Positions 54,534 to 63,604 are shown, numbered from the stretch's first letter. The stretch: 64,000 nucleotides of DNA from Methylobacillus glycogenes JCM 2850 (GCF_000617925.1 NZ_BAMT01000003.1:62001-126000); one strand, 5' to 3'. A program made the numbers and translations. The notes: generated from the sequence alone by a model not told the origin.

Positions 54534-55443
54534 TCAGCAGGTATTGCGCACTATTGAGTATCTGTTTGCCAGCGCTGGCGGGAACAGCCTGTAATCTATG
54601 ACCAACCACGCCAGGCAATACCGCCTGTATATCTTCAGGCGCAACGAAATCACGACCATGAATCAATGCCCAGGCCTGGGCGCATTGACGCAAACCCAGC
54701 CCTGCTCTAGGTGAAAGTCCAGCGACAAATTGCTTGCAGTCGCGGCTGTGCTGCAACAGCGCCTGCAAATAATCCAGCAAGGGGTCAGAGACATGAATAG
54801 CGTCAACGGCTTGCTGCAAAGCCAGCAGCCCCGCAGCATCTATGGCCGCCTCAGGCTTGTGTATGCCATGCCTGCCGCCATTGTTTTGCAGCAGGGCACG
54901 TTCAGAACGTGGGTCTGGATAACCCAGCTTGATGCACATCAAGAAGCGATCAAGCTGAGACTCTGGCAGTGCAAAAGTGCCAATATGGTGACCGGGGTTT
55001 TGCGTGGCAATCACAAAAAATGGCTTGGGCAGGGCGCGGGTTTCGCCTTCCAGCGTCACCTGACCTTCTTCCATGACTTCTAGCAAGGCGCTCTGGGTTT
55101 TGGGTGAGGCACGGTTGACCTCATCGGCCAGCAATACTTGGGTGAACACTGGCCCAGGGTGAAACTTGAAGCTGGCGTCATTGCGGTCATAAACCGAAAT
55201 ACCGAGAATATCGCCTGGCAACAAGTCACTGGTGAACTGTACGCGGTTGAATTCCAGGCCCAGTACTTGGGCCAAGGTGTAGGAGAGGGTAGTCTTGCCC
55301 ATGCCGGGCAAGTCTTCTATCAGCAGATGCCCCCGTGCCAGCAGGGTTGCCAGCGCCAGTTTGATCTGGGTGTTTTTACCCAGTATGACCCGGCTGGTGT
55401 TAATGAGGATGTTGGCGATGACTGCGGGGGGGCTGCTGCTCAT
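54514..55443 (-). CDS. MoxR-type AAA+ ATPase
   Basis: This 309-residue ATPase has Walker A GMGKTT (near residue 46), Walker B LLADEVNRASPKTQSALLEVMEE and sensor IATQNP. The C-terminal AAA lid follows. MoxR ATPases act as chaperones in the assembly or activation of metalloenzymes or envelope complexes. It is first in the minus-strand order MoxR, DUF58, TgpA, tadA. In methylotrophs a distinct MoxR helps methanol dehydrogenase, but the TgpA/DUF58 context here points to the general MRP branch. Confidence 0.9.
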   Translation of the reverse strand: MSSSPPAVIANILINTSRVILGKNTQIKLALATLLARGHLLIEDLPGMGKTTLSYTLAQVLGLEFNRVQFTSDLLPGDILGISVYDRNDASFKFHPGPVFTQVLLADEVNRASPKTQSALLEVMEEGQVTLEGETRALPKPFFVIATQNPGHHIGTFALPESQLDRFLMCIKLGYPDPRSERALLQNNGGRHGIHKPEAAIDAAGLLALQQAVDAIHVSDPLLDYLQALLQHSRDCKQFVAGLSPRAGLGLRQCAQAWALIHGRDFVAPEDIQAVLPGVVGHRLQAVPASAGKQILNSAQYLLNAVAIP

Positions 55444-55453
55444 AAGATAAGAA

Positions 55454-55909
55454 TCACTCTACACGTTGTTTCTGGCCCCAGCGTACCAGGACAAAAGTCA
55501 GACCCAGCATCAGCCCGGCACCTACCCAGAGCAGCACTTCCATCGGGTCTGGCACCACTTCTTGCACTGGCATGATGATGAGCTTGCGCAGCACCAGCAC
55601 CATGGCCACCTCGATAAAGGTTTCCACCTCCAGCTTGGCCCCCATGAGGTAGCGTATCTCCGCCGAGATCAGGGCTGAGATGGACCAAAGCAGCATCAAA
55701 GTGCCCAAGGCATTGAGGAAGCCGTGTACCAGATTATTGGAAAAGACCGCGACCCTGACATCAAGGAAGAACAGCCAGGCGAACATCATGACCGAGACTG
55801 CCAGGGCCAGTCCTATCGTGATGTGGGCAAAACCGTTGAGCCAGAGCATGGCGCGTATGGTGTAACGGTTGATGACGTTGAATTCCCTGGGAAAATGGTT
55901 TTGTGCCAT
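55454..55909 (-). CDS. PsiE-family membrane protein
   Basis: This 151-residue protein has four helices and PsiE features (LLWSISALISAEIRYLMGAKLEVETFIEVAMVLVLRKLIIM). PsiE of E. coli is induced by phosphate starvation and its role is unknown. It is 10 bases upstream of MoxR on the same strand. The about 190 bases up to the LysR gene (55910-56101) hold no gene. Confidence 0.82.
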   Translation of the reverse strand: MAQNHFPREFNVINRYTIRAMLWLNGFAHITIGLALAVSVMMFAWLFFLDVRVAVFSNNLVHGFLNALGTLMLLWSISALISAEIRYLMGAKLEVETFIEVAMVLVLRKLIIMPVQEVVPDPMEVLLWVGAGLMLGLTFVLVRWGQKQRVE

Positions 55910-56101
55910 GAAACGCTGATGATCCTGTATCGTTGTTATTGTTGCCTATTGTTTATTGCCTGCCTGCGTAATGCTCCCCTTGCGGCTGGCGCCATATCTG
56001 GTGCGGCTGTCCACGACATAAGCACCAGATTGTCAGTGTACTCAAATTTTGCCAATGCCGATATCACACTGCGTGATGCCAGGGCTAGTGCTCTTGCTGG
56101 T

Positions 56102-57013
56102 TCAGGTTGGGCCGGGCAGAAAATCCTGCAGCGGTATCGCCATGAGTTCCTGCAGCAACCATTGCTGCGCCTTGCCGCCATTGCTGCGCCAGGCGGTATA
56201 GCCAACCACGTCGGTCTTGGGTTCGGCGACTTGCCTGATAAGCAGTTCACCGCGGGCAGCATGGTATTCAGCCAGTCCACGTGGCAGATAGCCCACACCC
56301 AGGCCCTTGATCTGCGCTAGCGCCTTGCTGGGGATATCCGGCACAGACAGGGTGTCCTGGCCGTCCAATATGCCCGAGGTCTTGGGTGGTAGACTGCGCG
56401 AGCTATCGGCAGCCGATACCGAACGGTGTTGCTGGATATCCTGATTGCTTAACGGTTCTGGCAACTGCGCCAGCGGGTGGTGCGGTGCCACCGCAAAGAC
56501 AAATTCCACCGTGCCCATTAGCCGCGTAGTGTAGCCACCGCCAGGTGGGCCTTCACCCGGTGCGCCTATGGCAATGTCGGCTCTATTGCTGATCAGCGCA
56601 TCCCAAGTGCCACCATAGACCTCGCGCAACAGGCGTAAGCGTGTGCCGAATCCTTGCGCATAAAAGCGCGTCATGATCTCGTACAAAGGTTCCAGCCTTA
56701 GCAAATCGCTGATGGCGATGCTGAGGTCGGTTTCAACCCCGGTAGCTACCCGCCGCACGCGGCATTCCAGTTCACCTGCTGCTTTCAGCAGGTGGCGTCC
56801 CTCACGCAGCAATTCATTGCCCGCATCGGTAAGCCTGGCCTTGTGGCCGCTGCGATCAAACAGCTTGATATCCAGGCTGTCTTCCAGCGTGCGTATGGTA
56901 TAGGTAATGGCAGAAGGTACGCGATGCAGGCTTTCTGCCGCTGCGGAGAAACTGCCTTCGCGGTCTATGGCATCCAGCACTTCCAGTGCTTCTATAGAGA
57001 GCCTGATGCTCAT
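56102..57013 (-). CDS. LysR-type transcriptional regulator
   Basis: The 303-residue regulator has an N-terminal winged helix-turn-helix ([47 protein letters not shown]) and a C-terminal effector-binding domain. It overlaps the EI24 gene upstream (ATGA) and so is co-transcribed with it, divergent from the pirin-wrbA-yceI cluster. Members close to it in other species often control pirin/oxidoreductase genes; here that is inferred from position only. Confidence 0.88.
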   Translation of the reverse strand: MSIRLSIEALEVLDAIDREGSFSAAAESLHRVPSAITYTIRTLEDSLDIKLFDRSGHKARLTDAGNELLREGRHLLKAAGELECRVRRVATGVETDLSIAISDLLRLEPLYEIMTRFYAQGFGTRLRLLREVYGGTWDALISNRADIAIGAPGEGPPGGGYTTRLMGTVEFVFAVAPHHPLAQLPEPLSNQDIQQHRSVSAADSSRSLPPKTSGILDGQDTLSVPDIPSKALAQIKGLGVGYLPRGLAEYHAARGELLIRQVAEPKTDVVGYTAWRSNGGKAQQWLLQELMAIPLQDFLPGPT

Positions 57014-57777
57014 GCACTCAACTCCCTGGCAGGCGTGTCATATTCGCGCACCCAGAACAAGGTAGCCCCTGCAATGGCGGCTGGCATCATGATCAAATTA
57101 AGCCCGGGCACCCACAGCGCGAGGTAAACGCTACCCCCGAAACCCAGGCTTTTCCAGCGTCGTGCCCGCAACCAGCTCAGCATGTCCTGCCAACCAAGTT
57201 TGTGATTGTCTGCCGGGTAGTCGAGATACTGCACACACATCATCCAGCTGCCCCAAAGCAGCCACAAAGGGCTGGCCAGCAGATTGACACCAGGAATCAA
57301 GGACAGCAGCAGCAAGCCAGTTGCGCGTGGCAGAAAATATATCAACTTGCGCAGTTCGCGCCCCAGGGTGCGCGGCACCAATGCCAGCAGCTCTGCCATG
57401 CTGAAAGCCGGGAAGTTATCTTGCCCGCGGATCAGTACTTCCACTTTTTCTGCCAGCAAGCCATTGAAGGGGGCCGCAATCAGGTTGGCAATCAGGGTAA
57501 AGCTGAAGAAGATCATGATCAGCAGCAACAGCACAAACAAAGGCCATAACACATAAGCCAGAAAATCCAGCCAGCTGGGCAGGGTGGCAAGCATGGCGTG
57601 CAGCCAGCCATCAAAACCTTGCACAGACCAATACAGCATCAGCCCGAACAACAGCAGGTTGATCAGCAGCGGCAGGATGACAAACAGGCGCAAACCTGGT
57701 GTCCAGATCAGGCTCAAGCCCTGCAGCAGATATTGCGGGCCAGCTAGTTGGCTAGTGGGTGTAGGCGAGGGGTTCAT
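57010..57777 (-). CDS. EI24/CysZ-like membrane protein
   Basis: This 255-residue protein belongs to the EI24 domain family that contains CysZ sulfate permease. It has about four long hydrophobic segments and the family regions [16 protein letters not shown] and [38 protein letters not shown]. CysZ-type sulfate uptake is possible but unproved. It is first of the pair with the LysR gene; the 170-base spacer towards pirin should hold divergent promoters. Confidence 0.8.
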   Translation of the reverse strand: MNPSPTPTSQLAGPQYLLQGLSLIWTPGLRLFVILPLLINLLLFGLMLYWSVQGFDGWLHAMLATLPSWLDFLAYVLWPLFVLLLLIMIFFSFTLIANLIAAPFNGLLAEKVEVLIRGQDNFPAFSMAELLALVPRTLGRELRKLIYFLPRATGLLLLSLIPGVNLLASPLWLLWGSWMMCVQYLDYPADNHKLGWQDMLSWLRARRWKSLGFGGSVYLALWVPGLNLIMMPAAIAGATLFWVREYDTPARELSA

Positions 57778-57949
57778 AATTTTTGAACAATATATACAAA
57801 TTTCTTTGCTATTAATACCGCTGGCGTTTCTCTACCATGGGCTTCATTGATTCAGGCAGCAAGCAAATCGTAATTTTATACATTCAAGAATATTGAATAT
57901 ACCCAGCAACAGCATGCCCACAGCCCTGTTGCCACATAAGGAGCTTATG

Positions 57950-58686
57950 ATGATCCAGCTAAGAAAGTCCCAGGAACGCGGTCACGCCAATCATGGTTGG
58001 CTGGATAGCTACCACTCCTTTTCCTTCTCCAGTTATCAAGACCCTGCGCATATGCAGTATTCGGTGTTGCGCGTGATCAATGAAGATGTAATTGCCCCTG
58101 CCATGGGTTTTGGCATGCATCCACATCGGGATATGGAAATCATTACCTATATGTCAAGGGCGAATTACGCCATGAGGATAGCCTGGGCAATGGCTCGGTG
58201 ATCAAGGCGGGTGATGTGCAGCGCATGAGCGCGGGTACTGGCATAGTGCACAGTGAGTTCAATGCCTCTAAGACCACGGTGGCACATCTCTTGCAGATCT
58301 GGTTACTGCCAGAACGTGATGGGATAGAGCCAGGCTACGAGGAAAAGCATTTTGCAGCAGAGCACAAGCACAACCGCTGGTGTCTGATTGCCTCCAGAGA
58401 CGGACGCGAAGGTTCGTTGCGTGTGCATCAGGACATTGCACTCTATGCAACAGTGCTGGCTGAAAATCAACAGCTGGAGTATGCAGCACAGCCAGGCCGC
58501 AGCCTCTATATTCAGATTGCCCGCGGCAGTGCAACACTGGGTGACAGCTTGCTGGAAGCCGGAGATGCCGCCAAGGTCGACGCGGCCAAGCTTGATGAGC
58601 ACTTATCTATCGTTATTAGCGCTGGTGAGGAGGCCGAGATTTTACTGTTCGACTTGCCTGCGCATTCCACATTACCATCACATTAA
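57950..58686 (+). CDS. Pirin-like protein (frame broken near 58153)
   Basis: This cupin-fold protein has the pirin metal site [11 protein letters not shown], with [30 protein letters not shown] before it and [12 protein letters not shown] after it. Pirins of this type (YhhW/YhaK-like) can act as quercetinases or redox sensors. The frame breaks right after EIITY. Restoring one G (ATATGGTCAAGG read as ATATGTCAAGG) gives [27 protein letters not shown]. The start at 57950 sits 6 bases after AAGGAG; ATG at 57947 is also possible. About 245 residues. Confidence 0.87.
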
Positions 58687-58697
58687 AGGAAAGCATC

Positions 58698-59264
58698 ATG
58701 AGCAAAATCGTTGTCGTGTATCACAGTGGTTATGGTCATACCGAAGTTCAGGCCAAGGCTGTAGCCAGAGGCGCGGCCAAGGTGGAGGGTAGCGAGGTCA
58801 AGCTGCTGAATGTTGAAGAGGCGCAACAGCAATGGGACACCCTCAACGCTGCCGACGCCATTATCTTCGGCAGCCCCACCTATATGGGCTCAGCCTCGGC
58901 GCAGTTCAAAGGCTTTATGGATGCAAGCTCCAGCATATGGTATCAGCGTGGCTGGAAAGACAAGGTAGCCGCTGGTTTCACCACCTCGGCCAGCCAAAGT
59001 GGTGACAAATTGAACACCCTGATTCAGCTCACTGTGTTTGCCGCACAGCATGGCATGATCTGGGTAGGCAATGATTTACTGCCGGGGAACAATAGCAGCA
59101 CAGGTTCAGTCAATGACTTGAACCGCCTGGGTGGTTTCCTGGGGGCGCTGGCACAGGCCAATAGTGACCAGGGGCCGGATGTGGCGCCGTTGCAGAGTGA
59201 TTTGCTGACGGCAGAGCACCTGGGTGAGCGGGTTGCGCTCATTACTAAAAAACTGCATGCCTAG
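58698..59264 (+). CDS. wrbA: NAD(P)H:quinone oxidoreductase, WrbA-like flavodoxin
   Basis: This 188-residue protein has the flavodoxin fold and WrbA features: IVVVYHSGYGHTEVQAKAVARGA binds FMN phosphate, and FGSPTYMGSASAQFKGFMDA and GFTTSASQSGDKLNTL follow. WrbA reduces quinones by two electrons and so limits semiquinone stress. It starts 11 bases after pirin and is part of the redox cluster. A GGAAAG site precedes it. Confidence 0.9.
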   Translation: MSKIVVVYHSGYGHTEVQAKAVARGAAKVEGSEVKLLNVEEAQQQWDTLNAADAIIFGSPTYMGSASAQFKGFMDASSSIWYQRGWKDKVAAGFTTSASQSGDKLNTLIQLTVFAAQHGMIWVGNDLLPGNNSSTGSVNDLNRLGGFLGALAQANSDQGPDVAPLQSDLLTAEHLGERVALITKKLHA

Positions 59265-59320
59265 CGCATGCTCGTAAGTTGCAAGCTTGATAAACCTAAA
59301 AACACAAAAGAGGATATGCA

Positions 59321-59905
59321 ATGAAGAATTCAATCGCCAAACTCGGCCTGATCGCTGGACTTTTTAGCTTAAGCAGCCTGGCCATGGCCGAGGTAGACCA
59401 TTACGAAATCGACAACAAGCATAGCTTTGCCAATTTCTCCATACGCCACGTCGTAGCCAAGACTTCTGGCACCTTTAGCGATGTGACGGGCAAGCTGTCT
59501 ATTGATAAAGACAACCTTGCCAACTCCAGCGTTGATGCCAAGATTAATGTATTGAGCATTAATACCAGCAATGCCAAGCGCGACGAGCATATCAAGAAGG
59601 AAGAGTATCTCAATGCTGGCAAGTTCGGCGAGATTCACTTTGTCAGCACCAAGGTGGTGGGTACTACTGCTAGCCAGGGCAATGTAACTGGCAAGCTCAC
59701 TATCAATGGCGTGACCAAGGAAGTGACCTTCCCATTTGCAGTACTTGGCTTCGGTAAAGATCCCTGGGGCGGCCTGCGCACTGGTATTGAAGCCAAGACC
59801 ATCATCCGTGCCTCTGATTTCGGCTATACCTGGGCCGCCAAGGCTGGTGCGCCTGTAGGTGATGACATTGAAGTCACCTTGCTGATCGAAGGCGTCAAGA
59901 AGTAA
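59321..59905 (+). CDS. YceI-family periplasmic lipid-binding protein
   Basis: The 194-residue protein has a signal peptide (about 1-23, ending LAMAE) and a YceI lipocalin-like domain: HSFANFSIRHVVAKTSGTFSDVTGKL, DEHIKKEEYLNAGKFGEIHF and GVTKEVTFPFAVLGFGKDPWGGLRTGIEAKTII. YceI-type proteins bind polyisoprenoids such as ubiquinone. The pairing with a quinone reductase fits this. It is the third gene of the cluster. Confidence 0.92.
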   Translation: MKNSIAKLGLIAGLFSLSSLAMAEVDHYEIDNKHSFANFSIRHVVAKTSGTFSDVTGKLSIDKDNLANSSVDAKINVLSINTSNAKRDEHIKKEEYLNAGKFGEIHFVSTKVVGTTASQGNVTGKLTINGVTKEVTFPFAVLGFGKDPWGGLRTGIEAKTIIRASDFGYTWAAKAGAPVGDDIEVTLLIEGVKK

Positions 59906-59930
59906 GCAGCATTCATCCATCTGGAAATTG

Positions 59931-59977
59931 ATTGCACAGCGTCCGCAATGGCCAAGCACTTGCGGACGCTGTGCAAT
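59931..59977 (+). terminator. 18-bp perfect inverted repeat between yceI and the OYE gene
   Basis: ATTGCACAGCGTCCGCAA (59931-59948) and its exact reverse complement (59960-59977) flank an 11-base loop. A short T run (AATTTT) follows. This is the strongest hairpin in the window. It can act as a terminator or an attenuator limiting readthrough into the old yellow enzyme gene. Confidence 0.75.
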
Positions 59978-60021
59978 TTTGCATGCCTTATCTGCATGCA
60001 TTCATGCATAGGAGTCTTACC

Positions 60022-61098
60022 ATGTCCCAGGATTTGTTCAGCCCCACCAAGCTAGGCAGCATCCAGCTTGCCAATCGTATTGTCATGGCCCCATTGACGC
60101 GTAACCGTGCGGGCCAGGGCAATGTGCCACAGCCTATTAATGCCGAGTACTATGCCCAGCGCGCCTCTGCTGGCCTCATCATCACTGAGGCCACGCCTAT
60201 TTCTGCTACTGCGCATGGTTATCCTGCCACGCCAGGTATCCATGACGCGGCCCAGGTAGAAGGCTGGAAGCAGGTGACCGCTGCCGTGCATGCCAAGGGC
60301 GGCAAGATAGTGCTGCAACTCTGGCATGTTGGCCGTATCTCTCATCCCTCGTTGCAGCCTGGCAATGCCTTGCCAGTTGCACCTTCTGCCATCAAACCCG
60401 CAGGCCAGGCCTTTACCTATGAAGGTCTGCAGGATTTTGTTACACCGCGCGCGCTGGCAATAGAAGAATTGCCCGGCATCGTCGCTGACTATGCGCGTGC
60501 CACCCGCAATGCGCTGGACGCAGGTTTTGATGGCGTAGAAATCCACGCCGCCAATGGTTATTTGCTGGATCAGTTCCTGCGCGATGGCACCAACCAGCGT
60601 CAGGATGAATACGGTGGCAGTCTGGAAAATCGCACGCGCTTGTTGCTGGAGGTAACCAAGGCCGTAGTGGACGTGGCAGGAGCCGAGCGTGTGGGTGTGC
60701 GTATTTCGCCGCTCAACCCCTTCAATGACATCAGCGATTCCGCTCCGCAACGTCTGTTCAACCATGTGGCCAGCAGCCTGAGCCCATTTGGCCTGGCTTA
60801 TTTGCATGTGGTCGAAGGTGGCATGGGCGGGGAGGCGACACCTGATTTTGATTTTGAGGACTTGCGTCGCCAATTCAAGGGCGGCTATATTGCCAACCTC
60901 GCTTATGACAAGGCGCGCGGCAATGCTGCCATTGCCTCCGGCCATGCCGATGCAATTGCCTATGGCGCTATTTACATCGCCAACCCTGACCTGGTGGAGC
61001 GCCTGCGCCAGGATGCGCCACTGAACACCCCTGACCAAGCCACTTTCTATGGTGGTGACGCCAAGGGTTATACCGATTACCCAACCTTGCAAGGATAA
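60022..61098 (+). CDS. Old yellow enzyme family flavoprotein (NemA-like alkene reductase)
   Basis: The protein of about 358 residues has a TIM barrel with FMN: LFSPTKLGSIQLANRIVMAPLTRNRAGQGNVPQ at the start, LQLWHVGRISH with the substrate-binding residues, FDGVEIHAANGYLLDQFL and DEYGGSLENRTRLLLEV. It reduces activated alkenes, quinones or nitro compounds with NAD(P)H. ATG at 60022 follows AGGAG. A nitroreductase follows directly, so both probably act on electrophiles. Confidence 0.92.
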   Translation: MSQDLFSPTKLGSIQLANRIVMAPLTRNRAGQGNVPQPINAEYYAQRASAGLIITEATPISATAHGYPATPGIHDAAQVEGWKQVTAAVHAKGGKIVLQLWHVGRISHPSLQPGNALPVAPSAIKPAGQAFTYEGLQDFVTPRALAIEELPGIVADYARATRNALDAGFDGVEIHAANGYLLDQFLRDGTNQRQDEYGGSLENRTRLLLEVTKAVVDVAGAERVGVRISPLNPFNDISDSAPQRLFNHVASSLSPFGLAYLHVVEGGMGGEATPDFDFEDLRRQFKGGYIANLAYDKARGNAAIASGHADAIAYGAIYIANPDLVERLRQDAPLNTPDQATFYGGDAKGYTDYPTLQG

Positions 61099-61102
61099 GA
61101 AA

Positions 61103-61702
61103 ATGAAGAAACCCGCTACCACCCGCGTTGCGATTGATGAAACCATTGCGCAGCGCTGGAGTGGCCGTGCCTATGACGCTTCCAAGTCTGTGACAGCCGA
61201 TCAGACCATCGCTTTGCTGGAAGCGGCCCGCTGGGCACCTTCCTGTTATGGCGACCAACCCTGGCGCTTTATTGTCTGGGATAGCAACAAGGACAAGGCC
61301 GCCTGGCAAAAGGCGTTTGATACCTTGGTTGAGTTCAACCAGGGCTGGGTCAAGAACGCACCGTTGCTGTTCCTGATCGCCGCTGATACCAAGTTCAACC
61401 ACAATGGCAAACCCAACCGCTGGGCAGCCTATGACACTGGTGCTGCGGCCGAGAATATCTGCCTGCAAGCTACCGCTTTGGGCCTGATGGCGCACCAGAT
61501 GGCAGGTTTTGATGCCGATAAGCTGCGTGCTGCTTTCGAGATTCCCGAGCAGATTGAGATCATTGCCATGATCTCAGTAGGCCATCCCGCCGACCCTGAC
61601 ACTCTGGATGCAGAAACCCGTGAACGCGAAACCGCAGCGCGTAGCCGCCGCGAACTGGGTGAACTGTTCTTTGATGGTGCCTGGGGCAAGCCTGTGGTTT
61701 AA
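61103..61702 (+). CDS. Nitroreductase family protein
   Basis: This 199-residue FMN-dependent oxidoreductase shows RWSGRAYDASKSVTADQTIALLEAARWAPSCYGDQPWRFIVWD, a typical nitroreductase N-terminus, then AAAENICLQATALGLMAHQMAGFD and SVGHPAD. It starts 4 bases after the old yellow enzyme stop with AAGGA upstream. The substrate is unknown. It completes the pirin-wrbA-yceI-OYE-nitroreductase set. Confidence 0.9.
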   Translation: MKKPATTRVAIDETIAQRWSGRAYDASKSVTADQTIALLEAARWAPSCYGDQPWRFIVWDSNKDKAAWQKAFDTLVEFNQGWVKNAPLLFLIAADTKFNHNGKPNRWAAYDTGAAAENICLQATALGLMAHQMAGFDADKLRAAFEIPEQIEIIAMISVGHPADPDTLDAETRERETAARSRRELGELFFDGAWGKPVV

Positions 61703-61722
61703 GACCATCATTTAGCCTGTCG

Positions 61723-61757
61723 CTTACTCTCTGGTGCTATCTGTGCTGGAGAGTAAG
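61723..61757 (+). terminator. Inverted repeat after the nitroreductase gene
   Basis: CTTACTCTC (61723-61731) and GAGAGTAAG (61749-61757) form a 9-base-pair stem with a 17-base loop. It follows the last gene of the cluster by 20 bases. No T tract is present, so termination may be Rho-dependent. The remaining intergenic bases to 61869 hold no gene. Confidence 0.55.
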
Positions 61758-61832
61758 TGGGTCACTGATTTGTCTATGATGCGCACCGCATAAACTCAGC
61801 CAGTAGGCCGCAATCAGGCTAGACAGGTCTGT

Positions 61833-61838
61833 TATAAT
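61833..61838 (+). promoter_or_regulatory. Possible -10 box of the thioredoxin gene
   Basis: TATAAT lies 32 bases before the ATG at 61870. No clear -35 box is seen 17 bases upstream. Confidence 0.35.
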
Positions 61839-61869
61839 GAAAAATTCCATCCATTAGCGGGAAGTCATC

Positions 61870-62240
61870 ATGCCGGTCTTGCAGCTGAACAAAGCCAATT
61901 TCAAAAGCACCATAGAAAGCAATGATTTTGTCATTGTGGATTTCTGGGCACCCTGGTGTCAGCCCTGTGTGGCATTCACGCCTGTCTTTGAGGCCGCCTC
62001 TGAGCAAAATCCTGATATCGTCTTTGGCATGGTCAATACCGAAGAAGACCCGGAAATTGGCGAGTATTTTGAAGTCAGCAAGATTCCTGCGTACTGGTGA
62101 TTCGTGAACAGGCCGGTATACATGCTCAGGTAGGCGAGATAGGCGCGCCTGCGCTGGATAAAATCATCGAATGGGCCAGAGCTTATGATATGACCCAAGT
62201 GCGTGAGTATTATGCTCAGCAGGCTGCAGCAGCGAAATAA
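61870..62240 (+). CDS. Thioredoxin-family protein (frame broken near 62093)
   Basis: The protein has the thioredoxin fold with the active site FWAPWCQPC (CQPC). It differs from the CGPC of classic thioredoxin, so specificity may differ. After SKIPA the frame ends in TGA. Restoring one T (GCGTTACTG read as GCGTACTG) gives IPALLVIREQAGIHAQVGEIGAPALDKIIEWARAYD and stops at 62238-62240, giving about 123 residues. The start MPVLQLNKANFKSTIE is sound. A terminator follows. Confidence 0.85.
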
Positions 62241-62284
62241 GCGTTAGGTGTAAGGCGGCTAAAGGCCGCTGTCATCTGCAATAG

Positions 62285-62316
62285 AAAAAGGACAAGCAGG
62301 GTGCTTGTCCTTTTTT
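62285..62316 (+). terminator. Terminator after the thioredoxin gene
   Basis: AAAAAGGACAAGCA and TGCTTGTCCTTTTT form a perfect stem around a two-to-three base loop, a textbook terminator. It insulates the downstream two-gene unit. Confidence 0.93.
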
Positions 62317-62368
62317 GTTGTGCGCCTGCAACTTGAATATCCGAAAAAACGGGTTCATACTCAAAGTC

Positions 62369-62569
62369 ATGAGCGAAAAATCCACATCTCTGGAAGTTCA
62401 GCAAACTAGGGCTACTTTTACTGCCAAGCCACATGCTGGGCAGGTGGCTCCTGAAGCCTATGCGCAAGCCATGGCCATTGCTAGAGATCCAATACAGGCT
62501 GAAGCCTTCCTCAAAAAAGCCGGGCTTATTATTGAAGCCGGGAAATTAGCCCCTGAATACGCTGATTGA
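62369..62569 (+). CDS. Small protein upstream of the PARP-like gene, candidate antitoxin
   Basis: I do not recognise a named family for this 66-residue hydrophilic protein. It has a disordered N-terminus (SEKSTSLEVQQTRATFTAKPH) and a helical C-terminal half (PEAYAQAMAIARDPIQAEAFLKKAGLI). Its stop overlaps the TTG start of the next gene by four bases, as is usual in toxin-antitoxin operons, where the antitoxin comes first. ATG at 62369 is preferred to the upstream start because the extra residues look unrelated. An antitoxin role is inferred from this order only. Confidence 0.6.
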   Translation: MSEKSTSLEVQQTRATFTAKPHAGQVAPEAYAQAMAIARDPIQAEAFLKKAGLIIEAGKLAPEYAD

Positions 62570-63150
62570 GTAGAACAAAAAATACACTAGGTCCAGTGAT
62601 TGGGTATCACGGATGCGATCAAGAAATCGCTGAAAAAGTCTTAGCAGGGCTTGAAGGTCTTAAGCCCAGCGAAAATGATTACGATTGGTTAGGCCCAGGC
62701 ATCTACTTCTGGGTGGATAGTAAAGAACGTGGCCTGCAATGGGCTACAGAGCAAAGTCAGCGACAATATTCCAAAATCAAAAATCCAGCGGTGATCGGCG
62801 CCTTTATTCATCCTGGCTTGTGCTTGAATCTGACGGATTATGGCGTGAATGAGGATTTGTTAGAGGCATATGATGTCCTTAAAACCTCTTTTGCATCCAC
62901 CCAAACCGAGCTGCCTACGAATAAAACTCGCAGGAATGGAATTTTCATGCAGCGCCAGCTGGATTGCGCCACCATTAAAGTGCTCCATGAGATGCGTGAG
63001 TTGCACAATCAAGCTGCATATGACACGGTTTACGGTGTTTTTGAGGAAGGGGACGAGCTATTTGCTGGATCTGGTTTTAAAGCCAAGACCCATGTGCAGA
63101 TCGCAGTATTGAATCAAGCCAGTATTCTGGGATATTTCCGCGTCGCTTAA
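62566..63150 (+). CDS. PARP-like ADP-ribosyltransferase-fold protein, candidate toxin
   Basis: This protein of about 194 residues shows the signature of PARP/diphtheria-toxin-type ADP-ribosyltransferases: IGYHGCD (His of strand 1) and DYDWLGPGIYFW (Tyr of the GxGIYF motif), then helices. The C-terminal THVQIAVLNQASILGYFRV aligns with the last catalytic strand, where Gln occupies the usual Glu position. It may transfer ADP-ribose to a cellular target or hydrolyse NAD. It starts with TTG overlapping the upstream stop. The toxin role is an inference. Confidence 0.65.
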   Translation: MSRTKNTLGPVIGYHGCDQEIAEKVLAGLEGLKPSENDYDWLGPGIYFWVDSKERGLQWATEQSQRQYSKIKNPAVIGAFIHPGLCLNLTDYGVNEDLLEAYDVLKTSFASTQTELPTNKTRRNGIFMQRQLDCATIKVLHEMRELHNQAAYDTVYGVFEEGDELFAGSGFKAKTHVQIAVLNQASILGYFRVA

Positions 63151-63171
63151 ATTTCTATCCAGCGTGCTGGT

Positions 63172-63501
63172 TCAGAAATCGCCCGTGGTAGCCAGGGTGT
63201 ACAAGAAATAGCCGCCTATGGCCATCATGATATAAAGCGGGATATTGCCACGGCTGCTGAGTTCGCCACGTTCTGGCGCGGTCAGCCAGCGATTGGCAAT
63301 ATAAATCAGCAGAATGATGACCGGGATGGCCAGCATGGTCGTGGTGGATTCGAATAACTTGGCAAAGCCTTGCTGCAGCCAGCCATCTTCGCGGAACAGA
63401 TGTACGCCCAAGCCTATGACGCCCAAGCACGCCAGCAATAACCTGCCTATCGCCAATAAGGTATCCAGTAAAGAGTCAGGCTTGCGTGGCTGTTTGCTCA
63501 T
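63172..63501 (-). CDS. Membrane protein of unknown function
   Basis: I do not recognise this 109-residue protein. A basic N-terminus (MSKQPRKPDSLL) precedes about three hydrophobic segments (about 14-34, 55-70 and 85-104). It converges with the PARP-like gene and lies 103 bases downstream of nlpD on the same strand. That gap holds no gene. The position usually occupied by rpoS after nlpD is thus occupied by this gene. Confidence 0.65.
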   Translation of the reverse strand: MSKQPRKPDSLLDTLLAIGRLLLACLGVIGLGVHLFREDGWLQQGFAKLFESTTTMLAIPVIILLIYIANRWLTAPERGELSSRGNIPLYIMMAIGGYFLYTLATTGDF

Positions 63502-63604
63502 GTCGTCCCTTTAATTATTCGAGTCTACTTATTCGAATCTGGATATCAAGCGCCAAATATATAACCCGGCGTAACCTAGCTGACGCCAGGCACAGCGGCA
63601 AACC

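Noticed and set aside
54514..55443. MoxR gene considered part of a methanol dehydrogenase cluster
   Set aside because: The neighbours are DUF58 and TgpA-type genes, the general envelope-linked set, and no mxa genes are present.
59932..60021. Upstream extension of the old yellow enzyme frame
   Set aside because: The extension runs through the 18-bp hairpin; AGGAG at 60009-60013 supports the ATG at 60022.
60052..61146. 364-codon frame opposite the old yellow enzyme gene
   Set aside because: Very long, but the plus strand encodes a complete flavoprotein with all family motifs.
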